Source of the DNA: Pratylenchus scribneri
Taxonomy: Eukaryota; Nematoda; Chromadorea; Rhabditida; Pratylenchidae
Reading direction: 5' to 3'
Assembly: GCA_030063045.1 (NCBI GenBank)
Contig: JAQSEB010000043.1
Location: 203,501 to 267,500, forward strand
Length of the DNA: 64,000 nucleotides
The position numbers were made by a program, and so were the translations under genes. Of this stretch, positions 46,375 through 57,845 are shown piece after piece; the stretch's first letter is position 1, and every line of letters starts with the position of its first letter. A model generated the notes under the pieces. The model was not told where the DNA came from and ran no database searches. It saw nothing but the letters and a program-made list of their open reading frames with translations.

Positions 46375-48343
46375 TTAGAACATTTTTAAACAAAAAAATT
46401 GTGTTCTTCTCCTCTCATTTAGGAATAAAATATTGTCCGGTTTTTGTACCGGCAACAATTTTGATAAGTGCACATTTTTGTAATGAAATTTGTTGATCGG
46501 CATTGAGTCTAAAAATTTAATACATTTTTTAATCAAATGAAAAATATTTAACCTTTTAAAATTGGGAAGAATTTTGTAATACAATTTAATCAGTGAATAA
46601 GCATCCATGGCCGCATATTTTTTCACTAAAAATTTTTAATTTTTATAAAAGTTAGCGAAACATTTGTTTTATCAATGTCTTAAAACTAATAAAATCATCT
46701 AAATTTTTTAATGTTTTTTCCATTTGTAATTCGTAATGTTGTCAGCTAAACATGAATTTTTCCTTATTTTTATCGGTGTTCGAAAGTCTATCATCTCTAA
46801 GACGAGATCCGAGATGAACTCGTCTTTTCGCCATTACTTTTTTCCTTTCATCTTTTGTCCTAATCTTTTCGTCTCTAGTTTTTCCGCCTCTTCCATCGTC
46901 CTCGTCATTCTTCGGAAGAGGACGATAGAAAGACGTTTTTGGAACACTGCTTATTTATCAGTACATATATAGCCATTTAGACATGACCAACTTTGCCAAA
47001 TTTGACTTATCCCCTAATGGCAAATGTTGGCACTGGGCTTACAAAGAATAGGCATAAATTGCATTGAACAAAATGAAGGTCAATATTCATGTTTAGTATT
47101 TTTAATTACCCAAATGAATGTTTTTTTTAATAAAATTAATTTTGTAATCTCAATTTATATTAATTTCAACGTACGTTCGGTTGTCAATGGTCTCGAACAC
47201 CAATTTGTTTCCATCATTTGCCTTTGCCCTTTTGACAATTGAATATCCAAGAAATGATCCACAACGTAAAATAATTTCAATTTTTGTGGTGGATTAGCTT
47301 AAATAAAACTTTTATAAATTAAAATTTATGAAACTAATTTTTTTTTACCGCCAAATATCAATTTTGATGCATTTTGAATACGAGAAATCTGCACAGAATT
47401 AATTAAAAAATAAATAGAATCATTTTCAAAAAATAAACCTTTTGAAGTAAGGTGTATAAGCACAAAATATTTTGGGAATTTATTAGAATTTGACCAACAA
47501 ATGGAAATGTTTTTTTCAGCACCCGAATATCATTTCTAAAAGCATAACCTTAAAATCAAAATTTTTTAAATTTAAAAATGCAGAAAATTAAACCGATTTT
47601 CATTGTTTCAGAGCAAAACAAAGTTCGAAAGAAATTAATCCATTCTTCCTCGGTTAAAGTATTTTCTTCAGTCAACCTTTGAATATCAACAATGTAAACG
47701 GCGTTGGATATTGCAATTTGAATAATGGACATTCTTAAATTAAATATTAATATCGATTTTATAGGATTAAATACGGATTAGAAAATCGATAAATAGTCTT
47801 TGATTTTTTAAGCCAATAAAAAGCGAAAAATCGGTGTTGGTTTTTAGATCGAAAAAATCGATAAATCGGCGTTGGTTTCTAGATCGAAAAATTCGATCAA
47901 TTGGCGTTGGTTTTATCGATAATTTGTCTTTGATTTTTAGACCGAAAGATACATTTTGTATTTTCATCTGTATAGGTTTTTCGTGAAATTTGGTTAAAAT
48001 AATTTTTGAATTTTATCTCAAAAATTTACCAAAAATTTTGATAAAAAACTCGGAATTTACTTTAAAATTAAATCAAAAACCTCTCTTCTGATTGTGCCAC
48101 AAAATATGGTCCCCATTCCGCATCAATTCCAATAATTTCCTCATTGCTTTTTGTGCATTTGATGAGAACTTCAATCAATCCATTGAATGCCAATTTATCA
48201 TCAACAACAAAGATTGGTGTTCCATCGTCCAATTTACAATAAACATTTTTTGTATTTACATCACTATCATCGATTGGATGTGGAGAAATGCCATTATTTC
48301 TACTAGAAAATTGAGAATGCTGCCAAAACTGAAGCAAAATCAT
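46375..48343 (-). CDS. DEDD 3'-5' exonuclease, MUT-7/EXD-like
   Basis: Exons 48343-48081, 47733-47594, 47548-47439, 47388-47349, 47297-47175 and 46625-46375 join in phase to about 308 residues. Catalytic blocks are visible in order: Exo I IIGIDAEWGP (D and E), then IQIAISNAVYIVDI, Exo II MKIGYAFRNDIRVL (D), LSKGQRQ...NWCSRPLT and Exo III KYAAMDAYSLIKLY (Y and D). This is the arrangement of MUT-7/EXD3 and WRN-type exonucleases that trim RNA or DNA from the 3' end. In C. elegans MUT-7 acts in small-RNA amplification and transposon silencing; orthology here is only suggested. No Mut7-C domain is seen after the exonuclease and the protein is short, so it may be a one-domain member. It is divergent from the CDK11 gene 0.8 kb away. 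Confidence 0.75.
46772..46952. repeat. MITE-like repeat in an exonuclease intron
   Basis: CGGTGTTCGAAAGTCTATC on the left is an imperfect inverse of GATAGAAAGACGTTTTTGGAACACTG on the right, with inner palindromes (AAGACGAG...CTCGTCTT). Flanking CTTATTT-like words are not an exact duplication. It lies in the 0.55-kb intron before the last exon. Confidence 0.45.
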
Positions 48344-49121
48344 TTATTAATTTGTAATTTTTGGCAAATAATTTTCGAATATTGCCTAAATAATTCCAAA
48401 ATTGTTTTGCCCGCTCCTTATAAAAAAAAGTTAAAATATCAAAAAATAAGTATTTGGACGGTTTTCAAATTTTTCTTCATTTATTTAAATAGGAAAAACC
48501 TCTCGATTCTTGAATGGTTTATTCCAATGATATTGAAAGCCATTCCCATTTTGGATTTGCGATAATTGATGACCGGTTATTGCTGTTGTTATATTGTGCA
48601 AATTTAAGAATGTTCTGCTGCTCACTACTTTATTTTTGTTGGCACAGAATAATCGATAATAATAAAAATTTCGTGAATGGAACATTTTTGTTTGCTCAAA
48701 AATTTGAAAATCATTTTTTAATCAAATTAATTTTTTACAAATTTTTTAAAATTGGAAAAAATTGCTAAATATTGAAATTAATTTACTATTCACAAAAATC
48801 GGAATTATTTTAAAAATTCACCCTCAAATCCATATACATACCCAGAGAAAAACCTCTAAAAATATTTTATCTTTTATTATTTTACTTCCATACATTAATG
48901 CTAGTTTAGGTATAAATATAAAATATAATAAATAGGCAAATAAAATGATAGAAGAAAAATTACTACTCATACTCATCAATTCAACATCACAATTCACAAT
49001 TTTATAATCGATGAAAAAATCGGTTTCATAAGTCAAATTAATATTGCTATTTTTAATATTTTATTTAATTTAATTTTACAGATTTAAAACCATTTCACAA
49101 AATTAATTTGGCATATATAAA
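48344..49121. promoter_or_regulatory. Divergent intergenic region of exonuclease and CDK11 genes
   Basis: About 0.8 kb between two start codons pointing away from each other, so it should hold both promoters. A minus frame at 48685-48485 could be an upstream exon of the exonuclease gene (ends before a GT). No TATA-box position is convincing. Confidence 0.4.
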
Positions 49122-52100
49122 ATGGCAGATAAAATAACCGGGAATGCTCCATATTTTCGAACAGTTCCATCATCGCCAGAACCGGATGAAGATGAAATTT
49201 TATTACCGGGTGCGGATGACATAATAGAGGAGGAAGAAATGAGCCCCGGCGGATTATCAGCAGAAAAAATAGTGTCGCGCGTAATTGGAGAAGAAAGCAC
49301 TAAAGGTTTTACAATTACAATTATATGTTATTTATGTAAATTGGAGAATATTTAGAAAAGTCCAAAAATGAAGAAGAAGAAAATGATGAAGAAGCAATAT
49401 TAAGACGTCGATTATTGGAGAAGAAGAAGGAAAAAGAAGAGCAGCAAGAAAGTAAAAAGTCATCATCATCATCTAATCGAAAAGAACAGACAAAATCTGC
49501 TGGTGGTGGACGAGAAAAAGAACAACAGGTTTTATTTAATATTCATTTTTTAAGAAATTAATTTAAATATTAATTAGGGACGGAAAGATACACCGAAAAC
49601 GACAAACATTCCAACCAAGAAAGAAAGGGAAAAGATAGTGTGGAAAAAGGAGCCGGAAAGAGTGACATCAACGAGCACAAAAATTCAAGAAAAATATTCT
49701 ACAACCGCTGATCATGGTTGGAAGGATGAGAAGCGAGAAAAGGAAAAGGTTTAATATTTTGACTAAAAACACTGATCTCGAAAAAGAATAAATACATTAA
49801 ATGATTTTAATGGTTTGGCGTACGTTCATAAACCATATATCAGATTGGATAGAGTCTGGTCAAGACTCATTGACTGATATATAGATCAAAGTTATAACGG
49901 GTAATGATTCTTGGTTTATCCTATACCCTAAAAACCATATACTCAATCATTAAAACTCGTCAAGACACATCATTTGGTTATATTTAGGCTTAGCCTAAAA
50001 TTAATTTTAAATTAGTTAGAACCAAAAATTAAAATGACATATGAGTCAATATATGATTTTGAAATAAAAAGAGAAAATTTGGAATTGATTATAGATGAGA
50101 TATCTTATTAGGAATTCATTTGGAACGTTTTTAAATAGAGTAAAAAATAATAAATTAAAAAATCCTCTCAGCTGAATTTTTATAGCATTTAAACCGACAA
50201 TTTGGTTTTCTTAAAAGCCCAAGTAACACATCATTGAGGATTCGAACCAACAACATTTTTAATGTTGTACCAATGTCATTAGCCATTCGGCTATTGATGA
50301 CACATGAGTCGTGCAATTGATTTTAAAATAAAAGGGAATAATTGGAAATGTTTTGGTGGAATATATGCTTAAAATCGCCTAGTTTTCTTTATTTTTTTAA
50401 CATTTTATTTGTGGAAAATAAAAATATGATCAAAAATTTTAATATTTATAAGACCAAAAATGTTCATTCTCTCTACACCTATTGTCCACTTTTTTTGATA
50501 GATTAGCTTGCTCCAATCATCCTCCTTCCATCCCCCAAACTGAATTAGTGCCAACGATTTAATAACTCTTTAATTTTGACCAAACCAAAAACAAATTATA
50601 AACCATTTGATGCGTCTTGACCAGATCTATCCAATATGTTTTTGTGAACGTAGGACAAACTTCCCTTAAACTTAAACCGTTATAATTCTTTTTGGAATTG
50701 TGAACTCTTGTTTTGGTTACTCAATTTCAATGTTTTTTCAACAAATTAAATAAATAATATCTAAAAACAAAATTATTGATTGAACATTTTTAGAATTTGG
50801 AATGGAGGTGGATGATGTGAAAACAAATTTGGGAATGGAGGGGAATGAAGCCGACATGGATGTGCTGGACGATGATTTGCTGGAAAACAAGGAATTCGAC
50901 AAACTCACCGAAACCGAAAAGGCAATTGTAAGTTAAAAGTAAAAGGCAATTTTAGGTAAAACTTTCATTCGTTTCCATACTTTATTTTTTTTAAATTTTT
51001 CCCTAGTTTTATAGTAGAATTTTCATGGGAATCCAAATATAGCATTGGTTTTGCAATTCCTATTCCAAACCAGTTTAAAAATCAGTTTAAAACCCGTTTT
51101 AAAAATCATTTTTAAAATCTGATTTTAAACAAGTTTTTGAACGGTTTGAAATGTTTGACAAAATTCAAAATCAATACAATATTCGGATTTCATTTCCTTA
51201 CCTCCAAAAACCACTAAAAACTAAAATAAATTAATTTTATGACAAAGGAAATATCAAAAAGAAAAAGAGGATATGAATAGGCAAAATAAGAGGGTAACGA
51301 ATGACAATTTTATCCATAATTATTGCCTAAAAACATTAAAAATTATCTTTTAAGCTCTCGCCTGAAAAATTGAAGCAAATGGAAATGAGACACCAAAAGA
51401 AGCTTATTTCTCGTCTGCCAGTTTATTATCCAGGCATTTCCGGCTGTCGAAGTGTGGTCGAATATGAATGCTTGAACAAAATATCGGAAGGCACTTTTGG
51501 TGTGGTTTATCGAGCACAGGAACGGCGAACAGGTTAAAATAGGGGGAAAATATTTATTTTTGATTATATGAAGAAATTTTCAGATGAAATTGTTGCCTTA
51601 AAACGACTGAAAATGGAAAAAGAACATCAGGGATTTCCGATCACTTCCCTGCGGGAAATTAATATGGTTGGTCTTGGTCACAATTTATAATTTTAGGAAA
51701 ATTTTTGGGAATCTCAAGTTTAGATTATCATAGAGAAACGGCTCAAAATAATCGATTTAGTTAGTAAATCGATTTTTTGAAGAATTGGGACTCGAAATAA
51801 AGCTTTAGGCAAAATTTGATAAATTAAAAACCGGTTTGGTTTAAAAACGGTTCACATTTTAAAATAATTTTTTATCGTTTTAAAATTGGAATTTCTTAAA
51901 CTAAAACGATCATTCCGGGTCGAATGAGCCTTTTCTCTCTAGAGGAAACTAAAAAGCCGAGATTTCCAAAATTGTCTGTTTATAATATTTTACAATTTAT
52001 TTTTTCTCATTCTTATTTTTTATTCAGCTTCTCAAATGCGGTACCCATCCAAATGTGCTGAATGTTCGGGAAGTGGTGGTCGGGTCGAGCATGGACAAAA

Positions 52101-54183
52101 TCTATATGGTCATGGAATATGTGGAACATGATATGAAATCATTGATGGAATTGATGAAATCCAGGAATAAGAAATGGACAATTTGTACGTTTTTTACCAA
52201 TAAATTCATTCATATATTTTCAATTCTTTTTTAGCCCAAATGAAAACCTTGATGCGCCAATTGCTTTCCGGAGTAGAGCATATGCATGTGAGTGGTTTGT
52301 GTAATTTTTAATGCTTGGATTTTTAATGATATAAAATCGTAAAATATAGGGATACTTTTTTTTAATTAACGGGGGAGTGAGGAGGGAATTTAATTGAGGA
52401 GTGGCACCTGAAGATTCATTATTTATATTGCCTCCCTCATTGCCTTAACGACTAAACTAACGCGAGAGGAAATTCTAAGCCCAATCTTATCCTACCATAA
52501 AACTCATCTGGTCCAGTGATATTCGTAATTTTGGTACGCTTACTTTACGGGCCAGGTCCGATTCTCGGCTGGTCCGGTCCGGCTCGAATTATATGTTATA
52601 TGGTATTTGAGGGAAATGGTTAGGGGATACGTGAGATAATTTTTACCCCATCATATCCTCAATCTATCTCCTAATGACCCTAATCCTAATCACTCATAGG
52701 GGTAATTCTTCACTTTTCAAAAAAGGAAATAATTAAATTTAATAAATACCATTTAAAATAAGTAAAAATCCGAGCCCTAATTGTTATCATTATCAAACTT
52801 AATTTGTGCTTTTTTAAGGAGGAATATGTTATCCATCGTGATTTGAAAACATCAAATTTGTTGATTTCCCATCAAGGCATTTTGAAGGTAAACTAATTTA
52901 TATTTATAATTCATTTTTCCATAAACTCAATTTGACAGATTGGCGATTTTGGTTTGGCTCGGGAATTTGGCGAACCAATAAAACCGTACACGCCCATTGT
53001 GGTAACACTTTGGTACCGATCACCGGAATTGTTGTTGGGCACAAAAATTTATTCGACCGCAGTGGACAATTGGTCAGTTGGATGCATTTTCGGCGAATTC
53101 CTCAAGCTGGATCCAATGTTCGCCGGAAGGACGGAAATTGAGCAATTGCAAAAAATATTCAAAGAAGTTGGAACTCCAAATGAGCAAATTTGGCCAGGAT
53201 GCATGGAATTGCCGGGAATGAAAATGGGCCTTTTCCCCGAAACTCCGTACAATCAATTGCGAAGGAAATTTGCTGCCGAATTGCCGGATGACGACGGATA
53301 TGAGCTCTTGAATAAGTGAGTATGAATTGAACAAATTTTTGAACATTCTTTACGAATTGAAGTCCCAAAAATAATTTTTAAAATTTTCAAAAAAATTATT
53401 TTCTCAGGGTTTTTGGGACAGCATAAATGACTGACATCTTTTTAATCAAATCTGTCATTTTGGTAATTTGTTAGTTAATGATTTTTACCAAGAAAACGCC
53501 AACAGTGAAGCAACCAAAGGGCAAAATTTAATTTGTATATAGTCATCTTATAGCTGAATCTACACATCTAAAGTAAACGAGCTGGATCTAATGGACATTA
53601 ATTAAATAATTTATGGTCAAGTTAGAGGGCAAAATATCTTATCTAGATTGAATAGTATTTATTGTTATAAATTAGTAAATCTTGTAGTACCATTAATTCG
53701 GCTTGCTAAGCTGCATTGATTGAGCTCTACATACATATCCTGGCATTTTCCACTGGTAAAGAATCAACATTACCTAACTAAGATAGCAAGATATGGTGAA
53801 AACGGATATCATATTAAATTTTGGTCTTGGGCTCCCAAAAAATTCCAGAACAATTTCTAAAAATTAAAATTATAAAAAACGACAATTTGTACTCAAATCA
53901 AATATTTCAATCCATTCACACAGGTTGTTGGCACTGGACCCAAAAAAGAGAATTTCGGCCTCGAGCGCATTGAAAAGCAAATGGTTTCAGAATGACCCGA
54001 AACCGACGCCCCCATCCTCATTTCCAACGGTGCATTTTAATAATAAATATTAAAACATTTTTATTAAATTTACAGTGGCCAGCCAAAAGTGAACACAACA
54101 AAAAGCCACCAAATGAGCCGGCGGCACCCAGAAAACCAGCACCTGGCGGATTTACCCTGAAATTTGATGTTCCAAAATTTTAA
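49122..54183 (+). CDS. cdk-11: Cyclin-dependent kinase 11 (PITSLRE kinase)
   Basis: Exons 49122-49305, 49356-49528, 49578-49748, about 50808-50927, 51355-51532, 51584-51666, 52028-52184, 52235-52287, 52819-52887, 52939-53315, 53924-54029 and 54076-54183 (about 592 residues). The N-terminus is Glu/Lys/Arg-rich and disordered, as usual for CDK11. The kinase domain starts near exon 5: ISEGTFGVV loop, VALKRL lysine, [12 protein letters not shown] (the diagnostic PITSLRE helix), [31 protein letters not shown] and WSVGCIFGE. The C-terminus GGFTLKF matches the family's end. It partners with L-type cyclins in transcription and splicing in the nucleus. Exon 4's acceptor is unsure: the stronger TTTTTAG at 50791-50793 does not keep phase. 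Introns carry transposon-like repeats. Confidence 0.93.
49810..50675. repeat. Inverted-repeat element in CDK11 intron 3
   Basis: TTGGATAGAnTCTGGTCAAGAC near 49855 is the inverse of GTCTTGACCAGATCTATCCAA near 50615. The family word GGATAGAGCTCGTCAAGACGCATCAA also occurs near 35135 and 57650. No target duplication was fixed. Confidence 0.5.
50232..50304 (-). repeat. tRNA-like remnant in a CDK11 intron
   Basis: Minus strand: TAGCCGAATGGCTAA (A box), a perfect CAACA-TTAAAAA-TGTTG anticodon-type hairpin and GGTTCGAATCC (B box). CATCAAT and AATGATG can pair as an acceptor (6 of 7), but the T-stem does not pair. A decayed tRNA or SINE head is likely. Confidence 0.4.
53345..53885. repeat. Foldback-like repeat in the CDK11 penultimate intron region
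   Basis: The intron between exons 10 and 11 begins and ends with imperfectly inverted sequence (TTTTTGGGACAGCATAAATGAC against TTGGGCTCCCAAAAAATTCC) and shares words such as TTTTTACCAAGAAAA with the foldback in SPRY intron 2. Limits are unsure. Confidence 0.4.
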
Positions 54184-54660
54184 ATTGATTTTATTATTCG
54201 GAAACATTTTTATTTAAATAATTTGGAGCCAATAAAATTTATCCATTGGATGATTCGAAAATGCAGTTTATATTATATGATTTTTTAATAAAAGAAGAAA
54301 CTTTTAGCGGATATTTTGAGCTTTCTAATGTTATTCTTTTTATTTTGGTAGAATAAGATACGAACATTTGTCATCATTATTTTGATTTTTTGGCCAATTT
54401 TACAAATTTAAAAGATTTTTAAATCATTTATTAAATATCAATCTTTTTTCTTTTAATAAAACATTTTATTCCCATACCCTTTTTCAATTGATAAAGATGG
54501 AAAAATAGTGAAGAGAGATAATGTAAATTTTGTAAAGAAAAGAAACATGAGGGAGGGAAGATTGTGCTTGTTTTTTTTCTCTTTACTTTGCCTATCATTT
54601 GCCTCCCATAAACATTTACTCAGACCTTCAACCCTTTTCTATATATACGACCTCAAATAA
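54184..54660. other. 3' flank of CDK11
   Basis: AT-rich with several AATAAA-like words; no gene. Confidence 0.45.
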
Positions 54661-54661
54661 T

Positions 54662-54967
54662 CGCCTTCTGTGCCGATCGCTTGACGGATGGGGCGCTGCA
54701 TGGGCAGTGAAAGGAGTTGTGAGAATCCCGGTCCCGTAGGCAATCAGCGGTAAAGAGGATTGCATGCAAATAACCAATTTGCCGCTGGTTGAATGCGATG
54801 TGATTGTTAAGTGTGCTAACAATCAATTGGGAAAGATGTCATTTGGATCCTTGTGTGTGGGATCAGCATTCATCTCCCACAACTCCGAGACGTCTAACAC
54901 GGCCGGACAGAAATGTCAAAATCGTGCCTCGCTTTCCGGTGAAGCCGGGCGGTCGACCCAACTTTTT
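54662..54967 (+). ncRNA. Possible pol III non-coding RNA gene
   Basis: A GC-richer island of about 300 bases in AT-rich surroundings. TATATATA at 54641-54648 is suitably placed about 20-25 bases upstream and a TTTTTT run lies at the end (54962-54967), as in type-3 pol III genes. CCGGACAGAAATG near 54903 recalls the conserved ACAGANA block of RNase P RNA, but I could not fit the other conserved blocks. A plus frame at 54764-55000 is open without a recognised product, so a coding exon is the alternative. Confidence 0.3.
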
Positions 54968-55456
54968 TCTGTTTTAGTTCCTGCTTTTTTTCTAAATTAA
55001 AAAAGTAAAAAAAAAATGATGGCATTTAAAAACTAATTTTTCAATCTAGACTTAGTGTTAATTCAAATTCCAGGGAAAATTTGCCAATCTCCATCACGAT
55101 CAAAAAATTTTCGATAATTTATGTATTAATTATATTAATTTATTTTATTCCCTCCCTGTCTGGAGATTTTTATTTCTTGATTTTTTCCTTCAAAAATCCA
55201 AAAGTTTTTCCGTCCCCATTTTTTCTCTTCCTTTCATGTTTCATCATATAAAAAATCAAAAATTGTAAAAAAAAAAACTCGGTCCAATACCTTTCTTCCA
55301 GATATTTTCTTCTTCCTTTCTGAATTCTCTTTAACTATGTTCCGTCCATTAATTCCTTCCTTCCTCATTCTTGAAAAAATTTTGTTCGATTATTAAATAA
55401 TTTGGTCCGTTCATTTCATTCAACTCAATATTTTAAGTTTTTTACAAACCAAAAAA
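54968..55456. other. Upstream region of the phosphatase gene
   Basis: AT- and pyrimidine-rich; no coding region seen. Confidence 0.5.
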
Positions 55457-56946
55457 ATGTTTAAAAATCCATTTGCGCGTCTATTCTTGACAACGCCCAC
55501 ATCCCCTTTGGATTTATTCGGAATTCGATATCGTCAAGAAACAAACGCCGACAATTCCATAAAAACATGCCGTCTACGATTCCACAATGGCGTAAACACA
55601 AATTTACATTTACTTCGGCAATGTTCAACAACAACATCTTCTTCGGCCGGTCCAAACCCAGTTCCCAAGAGCAAAGCAGTGCAGGGACTCAAAAATATGG
55701 TGAATGTTGTGACCAAATGCGGAATAGCAAAAGATTTTGGTGGACGTCCAGAAGAAATTCTGCAACAGCAGCAAAAAAAAGAGCGCAACATTTATGGAGA
55801 TGACGGTTTATTTTAAAAATCTTTTTTAAATTTATGAGGTTTTTAATTGAGTAATTTAATTTCGCTATTTGTAAAATTAAACAGATAATCTTCACTCAAA
55901 ATTTTGGAAATTTTTTTGTTATAATTTTCCTTATAAACCCTAACTGGTCCTAAACCTGCCCTAATCTAAGCCTTAACCTTAAGACCTAGACTAGAAACTG
56001 AAGATTCCCCCTACATTTTATTTAAATTGCTGACTTGGACTGTAAAAGTTTTCTATTTTCGGTAATGCAATTAGGGCCTCACAAGGGAATGAGGATGATG
56101 ATGAAGAGGAAGATATTGATAAGGAAGATGAAGAATAAGATCGTCCTCGGCTTTATCTTTATTCTTCATCATCTTCTTCATCCTTTCGTTTGTAGCGGCC
56201 AAAATTGCATTAGTATCGCATTTTTCTTAAGAATAAAAGAATGCTAAGCACGAATGGTGGTATATTCCATTACAAATTAGCCAAAACTGCACTGAAATAA
56301 AGTCAAATTCATCCAAAAATTATATTAGAAATACATGTTTAAATTTTTCGACCTTGAATTTTTAAGGAAAAGCACAATTTGACTGTTGACTCTCGCTTTT
56401 ACTCATTAAACACTAAACAGATATTGATATTTTTTTGGTATTAAATTAAAGAGCACATTGCTGGCAATCAAATAGGTTTAAAATTTGTAGAGTTGTTATC
56501 AAAAAAACACTAAAAATTTCCTTACCATAAATTGGATTTAATTTTGCGGGTCGTAGAGCTTATAGATAGCGCTTCAAATTTTAATCTAAATAAAGTTTAT
56601 CATTATATAGCTAGTGATGTGCTCTTTTTTGATACCAAAACATCATTATTGGTTTAGTCCTTAATGGAATAATAAGCGATGGCAATAAGTTGGGGAATAC
56701 CCCAATTTCTAGTCCAATATTCCAAAATCTTTTCAAAATCAATCAATCGTTTTTGCAGCTTGTTTCATTGCCAATTACGACGAAACTTGTGTGGCCGGTG
56801 TAGCGGACGGTGTGGGAGGATGGCGCCGCCATGGCATCGATCCATCGCAATTTTCCTCCCAGTTGATGGCGAATTGTGCCGAAATTGTTCGAGCCGGCCA
56901 ATTTGAGCTGAATCGACCCGATTTGATCATTGCCAAAGCATATAAT

Positions 56947-57360
56947 TAGGGAGCGGATTTTTATGTCGCTGGCGTTCCGTTTTTTGTCTTGGCATTCCGT
57001 TTTTCATACATTTAATACGGTAATTTTAAAAATCTGTTTTAGTACTTTCCTTCCAACTTTTTATCCTCTACAATTTTATTATAACAATCGATATGCTCAG
57101 AAACCCCCTAAGGGGCGAAATAATGGAATAAAAATCAGTAAATTTTCCCGCCAAAAGATTTGAATTTTTTTACCTTAAAGGATCACTTTTCGACCCCTAG
57201 GGGGTTTCTGAGCATATCGATTGTTATAATAAAATTGTAGAGGATAAAAAGTTGGAAGGAAAGTACTAAAACAGATTTTTAAAATTACCGTATTAAATGT
57301 ATGAAAAACGGAATGCCAAGACAAAAAAATGAACGCTAAATACATAAAAATCCGCTCCCT
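56947..57360. mobile_element. Foldback MITE in a phosphatase coding exon
   Basis: Ends AGGGAGCGGATTTTTATGT and its inverse. The two arms (about 190 bp each) match almost perfectly, including TTAAAAATCTGTTTTAGTAC and CCCCTAnGGGG-type centre words. GCATATAAT (9 bp) stands at 56938-56946 and 57361-57369. Near-identical arms imply a recent insertion. A 9-bp duplication suggests a Mutator-type MITE. Similar minus- and plus-strand ORFs (56930-57163, 57175-57372) are mirror artefacts. Confidence 0.9.
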
Positions 57361-57599
57361 GCATATAATCAATTGAAAATGTCACCGCCAAGACCTATCG
57401 GGTTTTTTACTAATAAAATTAATTAAAATTGAAATCATTTTTTAAAGTTCTTCCACTGTTTGTGTGCTCACTGTTCACCAACGACGACTTTATGCAGCAA
57501 ATCTAGGTTAAATTTTTAATTATTTTTGTCAAAATTTTGAACAAGTTTTATGGATAGAATTTAATTTGTATTAAAAGACCTTGAAAATAGCGACAAAAA

Positions 57600-57845
57600 A
57601 TTATAACGGTTCAATGGTTTAAGTTAGACCTCCAAACCTTATAATTTTGGATTGGATAGAGCTCGCCAAAACGCATCAAGTGGTTATATTTATATAGTTT
57701 GGTCATGGTTTGATCAAAATTAAGGGGGTTTTAAACCATTTAAATTGGTTTTCGTTTTTGGTGTAGTTAAACCTAAACCAAATTATGCGTCTTGACGAGA
57801 TCTATGAATTAAATATAAGTTTTATGTTTATGGGATAAACCATTG
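57600..57845. repeat. Small inverted-repeat element in phosphatase intron 3
   Basis: GGATAGAGCTCGCCAAAACG and the inverse ATGCGTCTTGACGAGATCTAT flank about 110 bases; it is the same family as the CDK11 intron 3 element. Confidence 0.5.

Noticed and set aside
56930..57372. Pair of near-identical 65-77 codon ORFs on opposite strands
   Set aside because: Mirror images of the two arms of the foldback MITE.
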